Source: Acidobacteriota bacterium
Lineage (GTDB): Bacteria; Acidobacteriota; Terriglobia; Terriglobales; Acidobacteriaceae
Assembly (NCBI GenBank): GCA_018268775.1
Contig: JAFDVV010000008.1
Span: forward strand, 93,245 to 157,244
DNA length: 64,000 bases
Direction of reading: 5' to 3'
Below, piece by piece: positions 10,773 through 20,302 of the stretch. The notes beneath the pieces were generated by a model, which saw only the letters and a program-made list of their open reading frames with translations, was not told the DNA's origin and made no database searches. Within the stretch, counting starts at the first letter, position 1, and the number at the start of each line of letters is the position of its first letter. Position numbers and translations under genes: made by a program.

Positions 10773-12899
10773 TCAGGTCGTCGCCGACAGGTGCCGCACG
10801 ACATCGAAGAGCGAGGAATAGAGTCGCAACTCCGTCTGGTTGCAATTCAATTCGCCACCGCGAGCGAGTGCAATCTCCGCACGGATTCTGGCCTGTATCT
10901 CACGGTCGTCCGGCGAATCGGCCAACCTCACACCTGCCGAGTCCTGTTCAATTTGGTTGGCGGCGTCCGTCAACAGAACGAAGCAGCGCTTCTGTATTCG
11001 GAGCGCGGTATCGCTCTCGCAGTAGCTTCCCGAGACGGCGCGATGCTGCATCAACCCGGTCTTGATCAGAAGAATGCTTCGCAACTGCGGCAGGTAGTCC
11101 TTCGTGCGCTGCACAAGCTCCTCGTCGGGCACTGCCTTTGGAAATGCCTCGAATGCCGACACATCGACCAGGGTGCGGAGTCTCTCGAAACGTCCTGCAA
11201 TCTCATGAGTGCGCGCCTCCAGCAGCGCGTCTCCGGCTGTGCCCTTCTTCACTAGAACGCTCTCCAACTCCGCAATCTCGCGAATTGTCTTCACCAGAAC
11301 GGACCTCAGCGACTCCAGAGAGGTCGTCGCCCAGAGATGGTCGAAGATCAGCCACATCGCCACAATGGCCAGGACGATCCCCAGCACCGTATCGCGCGCA
11401 GGCACCAGCGATGGATTGATAGAGAAGCGGTTCAGGTTCACCAGCTCATAGGCAAGAACAATCTGGGCGCCGCAGTAGGCAATGCGTGGACCGGAGGTGG
11501 CGATCCATGCGCCAAAAAAGACGATTGCCGCAAAGAGCAATGTGTAGCTGAAGATGGAATCGATCTGGGGCAGAATGACCGCCTGTGCGGTAAATCCTAT
11601 GACACACGCCCCGACCACCACACCCGCAAAGCGCAGCAGTTGCTTGTGCCTCGATGCTCCCGTTACGGGCAATGCCGTGAGAACGCAGGTTGCGATCGAT
11701 GCGCTGAGACCAACCCAGCCGACGCTCATGTAAAACATGTAGCAGGCTATTGCACTGGCGCCGCCCCGAATTGCGAACTTGATGTGCCGGCTGTCGCGAA
11801 GCGAATCCGCCGCAAATATCTTCCATTGCATGGGCGATCGATGAGATTTGTCTCTTTTTTCTCTGCCCTCGCGCATCGGCTGCGACAGACTCTCCGCAAG
11901 CAAGTCGACCGTCCGTTCCATCTCGATAAGGATCGGCATGACCGCCTCATGCTCGTCGTCGATATCGATCCACTCTGTAATCTCTCCATGCGAAAGGCTC
12001 TCTCGGATCAGGAGGACATTCCGCGCGATCGCCGTGCAACGCTCGCGATCCTCATCGGAAGCCGTATGACGGGCTTCGATCAACGTCGAGGAAAGTTCAA
12101 TCAACCGGCCCACCAGACCGACCGCCGTGGAAAGCCGCTGCTGCTCCTCAAAGCTGTAGCCCGACTGCGCAATCAGCTCACGCAATGCGCCGGTGCCCCT
12201 TCGCGAAAAGCGCCGAGTCTCATGAATCAGCTTTCTGCGGTCCAATGCTTCGCCCGCGCGCTCGTTGAGTACCTTTACAACCAGGTCCAACCGCAACTCA
12301 ATTCCACCGACCACGGCATCCGGGGGATGCGTCCGGGAGAACAGGTACTCGATCGCCACCGCCACGGCACATCCAATCAGAATGGCAAGCAACGTAAACA
12401 GCGTCTGCCGCAACCGCAAATCGGCTGAGATGCGCTGGTCCCAGATCGTGATTGCGGTTGTGAGAAACAGGCCCAGCGCCAGTGCGGCCTCGTAGACCCT
12501 GAGCGCGCTCACGAGGTAGAAGACGCCGCAAAGAGTGACGCAAACCCACGCCAGATGCAACAAGGGAGAGCCGAGAAACAGCATCGCTCCCAGTACAGTT
12601 GCAATCGTCCCCAGAATGACCGCCGACGCAATCCAGAACGCCGAGCGCCGCGTGGAACGAAGGCTGTCGCGGGAGACGAGCATCGGATAATACGCGCCCA
12701 GTGCCGCCCCGGGGACTCTGAAAACTATGATCCAAAGCATCACGAGCGTGCACGAAAGCACAATGCGAAATGTCAACAGCCCGCGGCCCGGGTACGGGCT
12801 CAGCTCGGCCTGGAGCAACGACCATAACGAACCGGGCCTGTATCTCTCGGTGTCAAGATCGGCCACCTCCGCGGTCCCGGCACTCAACGTGTCGCCCAT
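10773..12899 (-). CDS. FUSC-family inner-membrane efflux subunit (MdtO-like)
   Basis: The 708-aa protein has two membrane blocks (about residues 40-190 and 370-510), each followed by a cytoplasmic helical region. This is the layout of the fusaric acid resistance/AaeB/MdtO family. It should work with the HlyD adaptor and the TolC channel encoded upstream to expel aromatic or cationic compounds. Its start codon shares one base with the stop of the HlyD gene (TGATG), which points to translational coupling. E. coli has the same set as ytcA-mdtNOP. The exported compound cannot be read from the sequence. Confidence 0.88.
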   Translation of the reverse strand: MGDTLSAGTAEVADLDTERYRPGSLWSLLQAELSPYPGRGLLTFRIVLSCTLVMLWIIVFRVPGAALGAYYPMLVSRDSLRSTRRSAFWIASAVILGTIATVLGAMLFLGSPLLHLAWVCVTLCGVFYLVSALRVYEAALALGLFLTTAITIWDQRISADLRLRQTLFTLLAILIGCAVAVAIEYLFSRTHPPDAVVGGIELRLDLVVKVLNERAGEALDRRKLIHETRRFSRRGTGALRELIAQSGYSFEEQQRLSTAVGLVGRLIELSSTLIEARHTASDEDRERCTAIARNVLLIRESLSHGEITEWIDIDDEHEAVMPILIEMERTVDLLAESLSQPMREGREKRDKSHRSPMQWKIFAADSLRDSRHIKFAIRGGASAIACYMFYMSVGWVGLSASIATCVLTALPVTGASRHKQLLRFAGVVVGACVIGFTAQAVILPQIDSIFSYTLLFAAIVFFGAWIATSGPRIAYCGAQIVLAYELVNLNRFSINPSLVPARDTVLGIVLAIVAMWLIFDHLWATTSLESLRSVLVKTIREIAELESVLVKKGTAGDALLEARTHEIAGRFERLRTLVDVSAFEAFPKAVPDEELVQRTKDYLPQLRSILLIKTGLMQHRAVSGSYCESDTALRIQKRCFVLLTDAANQIEQDSAGVRLADSPDDREIQARIRAEIALARGGELNCNQTELRLYSSLFDVVRHLSATT

Positions 12900-14116
12900 C
12901 AGCTATGCCGCCGCATTCCAACAATCGCAACTTCGCCCACTCTCAGGCCACCGGCCGGCGGATCGTCGATTCTGATCCTCACCGGATACCGCGACGCCAG
13001 ACGAACCCAGTTCAATGTCCGCTGAACGTCCGGCAGCCCCTGCGACAACTTCCCCACAACATCGGGATCGGGTGTGACGCCGAATCCCACGCTCTCCACC
13101 GTCCCGCTCAACCGCTTGTTTGGATTCGCCATGAGATAAATATCTGCGTTGGTGCCAGCCCGAAGATTGTGTATCTGGGTCTCACGGAAGTTTGCCAACA
13201 CCCACCATGTGCGCGTATCGATCAGCGTAAATAACTGCTGCCCCACCTTGGCGTACTCGCCCTCCGAGATCGTCAGGTTGGTCACGCGGGCGTCGAAGGG
13301 TGCGACCACGCTGCACTGCTCGTAGTTGTAGCGTGCGAGACGAACCGCTGCCGCCCTGCTCTCCCTCTGCGCAATCAACGGAGCCAGCACAAGAACTCCC
13401 TGCGCAGACTCTCTCACCTGCGCCTCGGTCTGGCTCAGTTGCGCAACGGCCTGCTGCTTCTGTGCCGTGGCCGAAAGCAGTTTGGCCTTGGCCAGTGCAA
13501 GGTTCGACTGCGCCTGCGCCACCGCCGCCGTCTTCGCCTCGGCCAGCGACTTTGCGCGATGCACATCGTCGGGGGTCACGAACTCCTTCGCCAGCAGCGG
13601 CTCAATACGGTGCAGATTGCCCACGGCATAGTCCGCATCGGCCTTTGCCTGCGTCAGCGACGCATCGGCCTGCGCGATTGCGGCCTCGCTCACCTTGATC
13701 TCGTCGTCCGCGCGGGTCTCATTCGCCACCGCGCTCTGCCTGCCGGCGCTGGCAACGTCAACCCTGCTCCGCTCAGCGGAGATACGCCGCGTCTCATTCT
13801 CAATGTCACCCTCGAGCCGCTCCTGCGCAGCCAGCGCGTCCTGCAACGCATACAAGTAAGGCCGGTCGTCGATCTTGTAAAGAAGACTTCCCTTCTTCAC
13901 GAAATCGTTATCGTGAACGGGAAGCTCAACCACCGGTCCGGCGACAAGCGGGGCCATTCCAATCAGGTTGGCAACAACTTCGGCGTCGTCGGTACGCGGA
14001 TAGCTTGCTACCGTGTAGACCACCAGCACGCCGGTCAACAGCGCACCCAGCACGATAAAGCCGCTGATCAGATTTCCTCGCAAAGTGTATTTCCGTATTT
14101 TTCTATCGTCGTTCAA
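12899..14116 (-). CDS. HlyD/EmrA-like membrane fusion protein (MdtN-like)
   Basis: The 405-aa protein has one N-terminal membrane helix (about 15-37), a biotinyl-lipoyl half motif (PRTDDAEV then NDFVKKGSLLYKIDD), a long coiled-coil hairpin rich in Ala, Gln and Lys (about 85-230), and the second half (VVAPFDARVTNLTISEGEYAKVGQ). This is the periplasmic adaptor linking an inner-membrane pump to an outer-membrane channel. It overlaps the FUSC gene by one base downstream and lies 12 bases after the YtcA gene. Confidence 0.93.
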   Translation of the reverse strand: MNDDRKIRKYTLRGNLISGFIVLGALLTGVLVVYTVASYPRTDDAEVVANLIGMAPLVAGPVVELPVHDNDFVKKGSLLYKIDDRPYLYALQDALAAQERLEGDIENETRRISAERSRVDVASAGRQSAVANETRADDEIKVSEAAIAQADASLTQAKADADYAVGNLHRIEPLLAKEFVTPDDVHRAKSLAEAKTAAVAQAQSNLALAKAKLLSATAQKQQAVAQLSQTEAQVRESAQGVLVLAPLIAQRESRAAAVRLARYNYEQCSVVAPFDARVTNLTISEGEYAKVGQQLFTLIDTRTWWVLANFRETQIHNLRAGTNADIYLMANPNKRLSGTVESVGFGVTPDPDVVGKLSQGLPDVQRTLNWVRLASRYPVRIRIDDPPAGGLRVGEVAIVGMRRHS

Positions 14117-14128
14117 GCAGAGACCTCA

Positions 14129-14428
14129 CTATCGAAACAACGTGAGCCAAAGCAGGCAGCTCACAAAACAAACCAGGCATGGATAAAGAATCGGCAGTGG
14201 CCAAAGCTCATCGAAGAGCTTCCACCGCGCAAACAGATAGTGCGCCAGCGCCGTCACGCCAATGCCGATAAGGCAGCACACAATCCATGCAGGAAAGTAA
14301 GACCCCATCACGTTGATCGACGGAGAGAGCGCACATCCGCTCAGCCCTGCAATGGCAACCGAGACTCCCCCTGCATACGCATACTTCCAATTCGCAAGAT
14401 GTATTTGTCGTGTCATGTTCTTTTGCAT
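14129..14428 (-). CDS. YtcA-family small lipoprotein
   Basis: This 99-aa protein has a lipobox (AGLSGC, C32) followed by LSPSINVMGSYFPAWIVC, the signature block of the YtcA family, and two hydrophobic helices. Family role is not established, but in E. coli ytcA stands next to mdtNOP, and here it sits between the TolC-like and HlyD-like genes with gaps of 2 and 12 bases. This supports a part in the same efflux complex. A second ATG at 14416 is possible. Confidence 0.8.
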   Translation of the reverse strand: MQKNMTRQIHLANWKYAYAGGVSVAIAGLSGCALSPSINVMGSYFPAWIVCCLIGIGVTALAHYLFARWKLFDELWPLPILYPCLVCFVSCLLWLTLFR

Positions 14429-14430
14429 GG

Positions 14431-15870
14431 CTATGGATGATTGCCTTTCGGATGCTGTACAAGCAGGTCGCCGGTCCTGAATGCGAGGTTCATGAAGCTC
14501 TGCAACACCTGTGTGCGCGCCGTTACGTCGGTCGCCCGCGCATGGGCGAGGTCGCGCTCCGCCGACAGCACATCCAGTATGTTTCTCACTCCGTCCTTGT
14601 AAGATTCGACGGCAGCGGAGTAGGACTCGCCAGACGCATTCAGCAACGACGTGGCCGCCTGCCGCTCATGGAGGGCGGTCACTGCATTCGCATAGTCTCC
14701 CCACACATGGTCGGCGATCTTGTCTTCCTTCTCTCTGACCTCTTCCTCTGCCGCCGCTCGCTCGGCCTTTGCTTTCGCCAGACGGCTCTCGCGCTTGAAT
14801 CCGTCGAAGACCGTCCAGGTCAACCCCAGCCGCGCATCGTAGGTGTAGGTCTTGCCGTAGGTCCCGTTGAACTTCTCCTGCTGGCCCCAGGCGCGCAACC
14901 ATCCCTTGGAGCCATCGAACTCCAGCTTGGGGAAGTACGCCGAGCGAGCATACTTCACCTCGGCATCGGCTACGCGCACACGCTCAATGTCGGCAAGCAG
15001 GTCGGGGCGAGTCTTGTAGGCAGTCTCGATCGCCTCATCCACGCTCTGATCCAGCGCCTCGGGTATCTGCAGGTCTTTGAGACCCTGCACCTTGAACGGC
15101 TTCGTAGGCGTAGCGGTCAGTACGGTCGCAAGATCGCCAAAGGCCGTCTGCTCCGCTCCTCGCGTGCTTTGCAGCTCGTAGTCTGCCTTCGCTGTCGCGG
15201 CGCGCGCCTCCAGAACATCCGGTAGCGTTGCCAGCCCATTTGCCTTGCGATCGCGAACGGCATCTTCCACCGCCCGCGCATCGCGCAGATTTACCTCGGC
15301 GGCCTCTCGCAGGCCCGTCGCATTCAGCAGGTTGTAGTACGCCGCCGACACCTGCTGTATCAGCACAAGGTGTTCGTTGTTGAAGGTCAGGTTTGAAGCA
15401 AGCAACCGGGCCTTGGCCGCTGTAATCTCATCGCGCCGCGCTCCGAAATCCACCAGGGTGTAGTCGAGCTTGAGCGCCGTCTCAAATGCTCCAATGTCTT
15501 GCAACACGAAGGTCTTGTACAACAGCGGTGGACTGAGAAAGGCGCGTCCCGCCGCTGCCGCGATCACCGTCGGGTAAAGTTCGCTTTTGGCGATCCCTAC
15601 AGACGCAGCGGCAACGCGCGCTCTCTCCCACGCCGCGTGGGTCGATGGATTGTTCGCCTCGGCAATGTCGATGAGCTCCCCAAGCGTGTAGGGTCGGTCC
15701 TCTGGAAGCTCAGCTTCATGCCGATAAAGAGGTGCCGGCTTCCCGCCAAAAAGCTCGCGTGTCGGCACCCATGGCGTATTGGGAGAAGCAGGCGCTCGCT
15801 GCGCCAACACAGGCAAGGATGTTATTGATAAAAAAAGAAAAAACAGCGAACGTAAACGCAATCTGCTCAC
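14431..15870 (-). CDS. TolC-family outer-membrane efflux channel (MdtP-like)
   Basis: The 479-aa protein starts with a signal peptide ending near VLAQ and then shows the duplicated TolC pattern of long alternating helices with strand pairs. Blocks include YTLGELIDIAEANNPST at the start of repeat one, LDYTLVDFGARRDE, RPDLLADIERVRVADAEVKYARS at the start of repeat two and LTWTVFDGFKRESRLAKAKAE. It forms the outer-membrane duct of the pump and is the first gene of the operon. The start is a GTG with a weak ribosome site. Confidence 0.92.
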   Translation of the reverse strand: MSRLRLRSLFFLFLSITSLPVLAQRAPASPNTPWVPTRELFGGKPAPLYRHEAELPEDRPYTLGELIDIAEANNPSTHAAWERARVAAASVGIAKSELYPTVIAAAAGRAFLSPPLLYKTFVLQDIGAFETALKLDYTLVDFGARRDEITAAKARLLASNLTFNNEHLVLIQQVSAAYYNLLNATGLREAAEVNLRDARAVEDAVRDRKANGLATLPDVLEARAATAKADYELQSTRGAEQTAFGDLATVLTATPTKPFKVQGLKDLQIPEALDQSVDEAIETAYKTRPDLLADIERVRVADAEVKYARSAYFPKLEFDGSKGWLRAWGQQEKFNGTYGKTYTYDARLGLTWTVFDGFKRESRLAKAKAERAAAEEEVREKEDKIADHVWGDYANAVTALHERQAATSLLNASGESYSAAVESYKDGVRNILDVLSAERDLAHARATDVTARTQVLQSFMNLAFRTGDLLVQHPKGNHP

Positions 15871-15925
15871 ACATTAGATTGTGGTCTGACATGCGTTTCA
15901 CGGTCTTGTACAAAATCGCTCTTCC

Positions 15926-16933
15926 GTGTGGAAAGAGTTGATATTCTGTCAAAGAATGAATGGCGCGAACAGCGACGCCGGAGACTCTTCTCCAGGCCCC
16001 AGTACCCCTCATATTCTGAGAGCCACCGAGTCGGAGATACTGCGCGACCATAGTGACCGGCCGCTTTCGCGGGGCGACGTTGCCAGAATATGGCGCAACA
16101 CCGGCCTCGAAGGCGTGGAAATCTTTCAGGGAGCATATCGTAACTACCAGTTTGCACGGCACTTCCATCGAATCCCGGCAATAGGAGTTGTCGTCGCCGG
16201 CTCCATGAGTTCCTATCTCCGTGGACGGAACCATGTGCTGGACGCCGGAACGATTATTCTGCTCAATCCTGGCGAAACGCACGCCCCCGCCCCTGCTGGC
16301 ACAAGCGGATGGAGCTTTCGCATGTTCTATCTCGAAGAAAAACTCTTCGAGTCGCTCACGCAAAGTACCTCCGTACGCGACTTACGGTTTCACCAACCCT
16401 TTATTCAGGACAACCTGCTCGCCTCCAACCTCCTGAGACTGCACCTCGAATTGGAGTATCCCGGAGACAAACTTCACTTTGAGTCTCAACTCCTCTCGAT
16501 CTTTTCTCATCTAATCGAGCGGCATTCCACCATGCATGCCCCTCGTGCGAAGCTCGGGTTCGACAATGCCGGCATCGATCTCGCGCGCCAATATCTTGAA
16601 GCGAACTACGCCCGAAGCCCCAGTCTGAAAGAGCTTGCAGAGCTCTCCCCCTTCAGCGCCTCGCACTTTCTGAGGACATTCAGGGCGAGCGTCGGGCTCA
16701 CCCCACACGCGTACATCACGCAGCTACGCATCGAACGCGCAGCCGCTCTCCTGCGTACCGGCATACCTCCGGTCGAGGTCGCTGTCCGGACGGGCTTCGT
16801 CGACCAGAGCCACCTGACCCGGCAGTTCAAACGCATCTTCGGCATCACACCGGGCCAGTACGCCCTGCACTCGAATATGCCCCCGACTGGCCGCGCCCCC
16901 TTGCGGATTGATAGTGCTTCCGCAAGATATTGA
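15926..16933 (+). CDS. AraC-family transcriptional regulator
   Basis: An N-terminal cupin-like sensor domain (HFHRIPAIGVVVAGSM, then LLNPGETHAPAPA) precedes a two-helix-turn-helix DNA-binding domain (IDLARQYLEANYARSPSLKELA through FVDQSHLTRQFKRIFGITPGQY). The start is unclear: GTG at 15926 or ATG at 15956, neither with a good ribosome site. It diverges from the efflux operon across only about 55 bases and is followed by the tyrosine operon 147 bases downstream, so either could be its target. The effector is probably a small aromatic or sugar-like molecule; that is inference. Confidence 0.9.
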   Translation: MWKELIFCQRMNGANSDAGDSSPGPSTPHILRATESEILRDHSDRPLSRGDVARIWRNTGLEGVEIFQGAYRNYQFARHFHRIPAIGVVVAGSMSSYLRGRNHVLDAGTIILLNPGETHAPAPAGTSGWSFRMFYLEEKLFESLTQSTSVRDLRFHQPFIQDNLLASNLLRLHLELEYPGDKLHFESQLLSIFSHLIERHSTMHAPRAKLGFDNAGIDLARQYLEANYARSPSLKELAELSPFSASHFLRTFRASVGLTPHAYITQLRIERAAALLRTGIPPVEVAVRTGFVDQSHLTRQFKRIFGITPGQYALHSNMPPTGRAPLRIDSASARY

Positions 16934-16946
16934 TAGATCAATAGAT

Positions 16947-16976
16947 AGTCTGGGACGGAAGCACCCATCCCAGACT
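16947..16976 (+). terminator. Hairpin after the AraC gene
   Basis: A 9-bp stem AGTCTGGGA / TCCCAGACT with a 12-base loop lies 13 bases after the regulator's stop. A clear T run is missing (CGACCATTTT follows), so it is only a possible terminator separating the regulator from hppD. Confidence 0.45.
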
Positions 16977-17041
16977 CGACCATTTTCTTCGGTTCTCCCA
17001 TTCCCTCTTTCGCGCAGGTAGCCTATCCTGCTTCGTGGCGT

Positions 17042-17063
17042 CGGAGTGGCTTTCGCCGCTCCG
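17042..17063 (+). promoter_or_regulatory. Hairpin just before the hppD ribosome site
   Basis: A 9-bp stem (CGGAGTGGC / GCCGCTCCG, one G-U pair) with a TTTC loop ends seven bases before the AGGG ribosome site of hppD. It could affect translation or mRNA stability of the operon. Confidence 0.35.
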
Positions 17064-17080
17064 GCGAACGAGGGCCTTTC

Positions 17081-18214
17081 ATGAGTACCGTGCACCACCC
17101 CGTACCGGCAAGCGCGGACCCCATCGCCGACTTTCTCCCTTTGAAGGGGACCGACCACGTCGAGTTTTACGTCGGTAACGCCCGTCAGGCTGCGTACTTC
17201 TACCGTGCCGCCTTCGGCATGTCGCTCGTCGCCTACTCCGGCCCGGAGACTGGCCAACGTGATCGCGCCTCGTATGTCGTGCAGCAGGGCAAGATACGAT
17301 TCGTCCTCACCACTCCTTTGCGCAGCGGAAACCCCATTGCCGAACATATCGACCGTCACGGCGACGCCGTGCGCGCCATCGCACTCTGGGTCGACGATGC
17401 ACGCGCCGCATGGCAAGCGACCGTCAGCCGAGGGGCCGTCAGCGTCATGGATCCCGAGGTCTTCTCCGACGAGCACGGTCACGCCGTCCTCGCGAGCATC
17501 CGCACCTACGGCGACACCATCCATACCTTCGTCGAACGCGGCTCCTACAACGGCCCCTTTCTGCCCGGCTTTCGCGGCACCCCTCACGACACCATCGCCC
17601 GCCCCACCGGCCTGCTTCACATCGACCACATGGTCGGCAATGTGGGCTGGCACGAGATGGATGAGTGGGTGAAGTTCTACTCCAATGTCATGGGCTTCTC
17701 CCTGTATCAGCACTTCGACGACAAGGACATCTCCACCGAGTACTCCGCACTCATGTCAAAGGTCATGTCCAACGGCAATGGGTACGTCAAGTTCCCGATC
17801 AACGAACCGGCAGAAGGCAAACGCAAATCGCAGATCGAGGAGTACCTCGACTTTTACGCCGGCCCCGGCGTGCAGCACATCGCGCTGGCCACAAAGGACA
17901 TCCTCCACACCGTCAACCGGCTCCACGAACAGGGCATCGAGTTCCTCCGCGTCCCGCACACCTACTACACCGAGTTGCAAAGACGCATCGGTCCGATCGA
18001 TGAGCCCATCGAAGAACTGGAGAAGCTCGGTATCCTCGTCGACCGCGACGACGAAGGCTACATGCTGCAAATCTTCACCCGCCCCGTCGAAGACCGCCCA
18101 ACGCTGTTCTTCGAGATCATCCAGCGCAAGGGGAGCCGCAGCTTCGGCAAAGGCAACTTCAAGGCGCTCTTCGAGGCCATCGAACGCGAACAACAGGCGC
18201 GCGGCAACATGTAG
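17081..18214 (+). CDS. hppD: 4-hydroxyphenylpyruvate dioxygenase
   Basis: The 377-aa protein converts 4-hydroxyphenylpyruvate to homogentisate using O2 and Fe(II). It has the two-domain vicinal-oxygen-chelate fold. The three iron ligands are visible as H183 (HIDHMVGN), H266 (VQHIALAT) and E345 (LFFEIIQR), followed by the family's C-terminal KGNFKALFEAIEREQ. It is the first gene of hppD-phhA-hmgA-fahA, and the next start is 15 bases away. The ribosome site AGGG lies six bases before the ATG. Confidence 0.96.
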   Translation: MSTVHHPVPASADPIADFLPLKGTDHVEFYVGNARQAAYFYRAAFGMSLVAYSGPETGQRDRASYVVQQGKIRFVLTTPLRSGNPIAEHIDRHGDAVRAIALWVDDARAAWQATVSRGAVSVMDPEVFSDEHGHAVLASIRTYGDTIHTFVERGSYNGPFLPGFRGTPHDTIARPTGLLHIDHMVGNVGWHEMDEWVKFYSNVMGFSLYQHFDDKDISTEYSALMSKVMSNGNGYVKFPINEPAEGKRKSQIEEYLDFYAGPGVQHIALATKDILHTVNRLHEQGIEFLRVPHTYYTELQRRIGPIDEPIEELEKLGILVDRDDEGYMLQIFTRPVEDRPTLFFEIIQRKGSRSFGKGNFKALFEAIEREQQARGNM

Positions 18215-18229
18215 TTCTGGAGACGAAGC

Positions 18230-18982
18230 ATGGCCACCGAAACACTCTCTGCCGCCGCGCCCTACATCATCCAGCAGAACTACGCGGCCTATACCGAGGA
18301 GCAGCACGGCACCTGGGCCGAGCTTGTAGGCCGTGTCCTTCCCGAGCTTCAGAAGCATGCCGCGCAGGAATACCTCGATGGCTTCGAGATCATCGGCCTG
18401 CAACGCGACCGGCTGCCGAACCTGGCCTCGATCAGCGCGCGGCTCGCTCCTAGAACGGGTTGGAGTTCAACGCCCGTAAGCGGCTTTCTTCCGGCCCCGG
18501 CCTTCTTCGAGATGCTCGGCGCCCGCCGCTTCCCAACCACCACATGGCTGCGCAGCCGCGACTCGCTCGAATACACGCCCGAGCCGGACATCTTTCACGA
18601 CGTCTTCGGCCATGTGCCCATGCACGCGCACCCGGTCTTCGCCAATTTTCTGGAGCACTATGGCCGAGTCTGCGCCTCCATCTCCGACCCCGCCATTCTC
18701 GAAAAACTAGGGCGCATCTTCTGGTACACCGTCGAGTTCGGGCTCATCCGCCAGAACGGGGCCATCAAGGTCTACGGCAGCGGGCTCATCAGCTCGCACA
18801 GCGAGTGCCGCAACGTCGTGGACGGCCATTGCGCCACACGGGATTTCGACCTCGACGAAGTACTCAACACTCCGGTTAAAGTGGATGAGCTTCATAAGCT
18901 GCTCTTTGTCGTGAGTAGCTTCAATCAGATCTACGACTCCATGCACGAAGCGGAGCGCCGCGCCGCAAGCGGCCGTCTGTAG
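18230..18982 (+). CDS. phhA: Phenylalanine 4-monooxygenase
   Basis: The 250-aa protein is a bacterial-size aromatic amino acid hydroxylase that converts phenylalanine to tyrosine with O2, tetrahydropterin and iron. The iron site HDVFGHVPMH gives H123 and H128, with E169 in FWYTVEFGL. The regulatory ACT domain of animal enzymes is absent, as is normal in bacteria. It lies in a tight operon between hppD and hmgA. No pterin carbinolamine dehydratase is present nearby. Confidence 0.96.
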   Translation: MATETLSAAAPYIIQQNYAAYTEEQHGTWAELVGRVLPELQKHAAQEYLDGFEIIGLQRDRLPNLASISARLAPRTGWSSTPVSGFLPAPAFFEMLGARRFPTTTWLRSRDSLEYTPEPDIFHDVFGHVPMHAHPVFANFLEHYGRVCASISDPAILEKLGRIFWYTVEFGLIRQNGAIKVYGSGLISSHSECRNVVDGHCATRDFDLDEVLNTPVKVDELHKLLFVVSSFNQIYDSMHEAERRAASGRL

Positions 18983-18994
18983 AAAAGGAGATTC

Positions 18995-20302
18995 ATGCCC
19001 GTTGAGATCAGGTATCAGTCCGGCTTCGGCAACGAGTTCGCCACCGAAGCCGTTCCAGGGGCCCTGCCCGCTGGCCAGAACGCGCCGCAAAAGCATCCGC
19101 TTGGCCTGTACACCGAGCAGTTCAGCGGAACGGCATTTACCGCGCCGCGAGCCGCCAATCGACGCACATGGACCTACCGCATCCGCCCTTCGGTGACGCA
19201 CCACCCATACCAGGAGACTCCTGCCCGCCTCATCCGCAGCGGCCCTTTCACCTCCATCGTCACCACGCCGAACCAACTGCGCTGGAACCCGCTCCCTCTT
19301 CCGGATCAGCCGACGGACTTCGTCGACGGCATCGTCACGCTCGGCGGCAACGGCGATCCCGCCATGCAGACCGGCGTTGCCATTCACCTCTACGGTGCCA
19401 ACGCCTCGATGAACGACCGCTTCTTCTACAACGCCGATGGCGAGTTGCTGATCGTTCCCCAACTTGGTTCGCTTCGCCTGCACACAGAGCTGGGTCTGCT
19501 CGAAGCCGCTCCCGGCGAGATCTGCCTCATCCCCCGCGGTCTCAAGTTCCGCGTGGGGTTATTGGACGCGAAGGCACGCGGCTACATCTGCGAAAACTAC
19601 GGCCAGCCCTTCCGTCTGCCTGAGTTGGGAGCCATCGGCGCAAACGGACTCGCCAACCCGCGCGACTTCAAAACCCCCACCGCGGCCTATGACGACCGCG
19701 AGGGAGACTTCCACATCACCGCTAAATTCCTGGGGCATCTCTGGTCGGCCTCCATCGACCACTCTCCGCTCGACGTCGTCGCGTGGCACGGCAACTACGC
19801 CCCGTATAAATACGACCTCGCACTCTTCAACTGCATCAACACCGTCTCCTTCGACCATCCCGACCCCTCGATCTACACCGTCCTCAGTTCGCCGTCCACC
19901 ATCCCCGGCACGGCAAACTGCGACTTCGCCATCTTTCCACCGCGCTGGATGGTCGCCGAGCATACCTTCCGCCCGCCGTGGTTCCATCGCAACCTGATGA
20001 ACGAGTTCATGGGCCTCGTTCGCGGCGCCTATGACGCCAAAGCCGAAGGCTTCCTACCCGGCGGAGCAAGTCTGCACAACTGCATGGCAGGGCATGGCCC
20101 CGATGCGGAATCCTTCGAACACGCCACCGCCGCCGATCTGAAGCCGCAGTACCTCGACAACACGCTCGCCTTCATGTTCGAGACCCAACTCGTCGTAAGA
20201 CCGACCGAGTTCGCCATGAACACCAGTATCCTGCAACACGAGTACTACGAGTGCTGGCAGGAACTCAAGCGGCACTTCAACCCGGGGCCAAAGGGCAAAT
20301 GA
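18995..20302 (+). CDS. hmgA: Homogentisate 1,2-dioxygenase
   Basis: The 435-aa protein opens the ring of homogentisate to give maleylacetoacetate. It begins with the family signature [19 protein letters not shown], and the C-terminal iron-binding region is present ([40 protein letters not shown]). The length is standard. A good ribosome site (AAAAGGAG) precedes the start. Its stop overlaps the start of fahA (ATGA), so the two are probably translationally coupled. Confidence 0.96.
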   Translation: MPVEIRYQSGFGNEFATEAVPGALPAGQNAPQKHPLGLYTEQFSGTAFTAPRAANRRTWTYRIRPSVTHHPYQETPARLIRSGPFTSIVTTPNQLRWNPLPLPDQPTDFVDGIVTLGGNGDPAMQTGVAIHLYGANASMNDRFFYNADGELLIVPQLGSLRLHTELGLLEAAPGEICLIPRGLKFRVGLLDAKARGYICENYGQPFRLPELGAIGANGLANPRDFKTPTAAYDDREGDFHITAKFLGHLWSASIDHSPLDVVAWHGNYAPYKYDLALFNCINTVSFDHPDPSIYTVLSSPSTIPGTANCDFAIFPPRWMVAEHTFRPPWFHRNLMNEFMGLVRGAYDAKAEGFLPGGASLHNCMAGHGPDAESFEHATAADLKPQYLDNTLAFMFETQLVVRPTEFAMNTSILQHEYYECWQELKRHFNPGPKGK

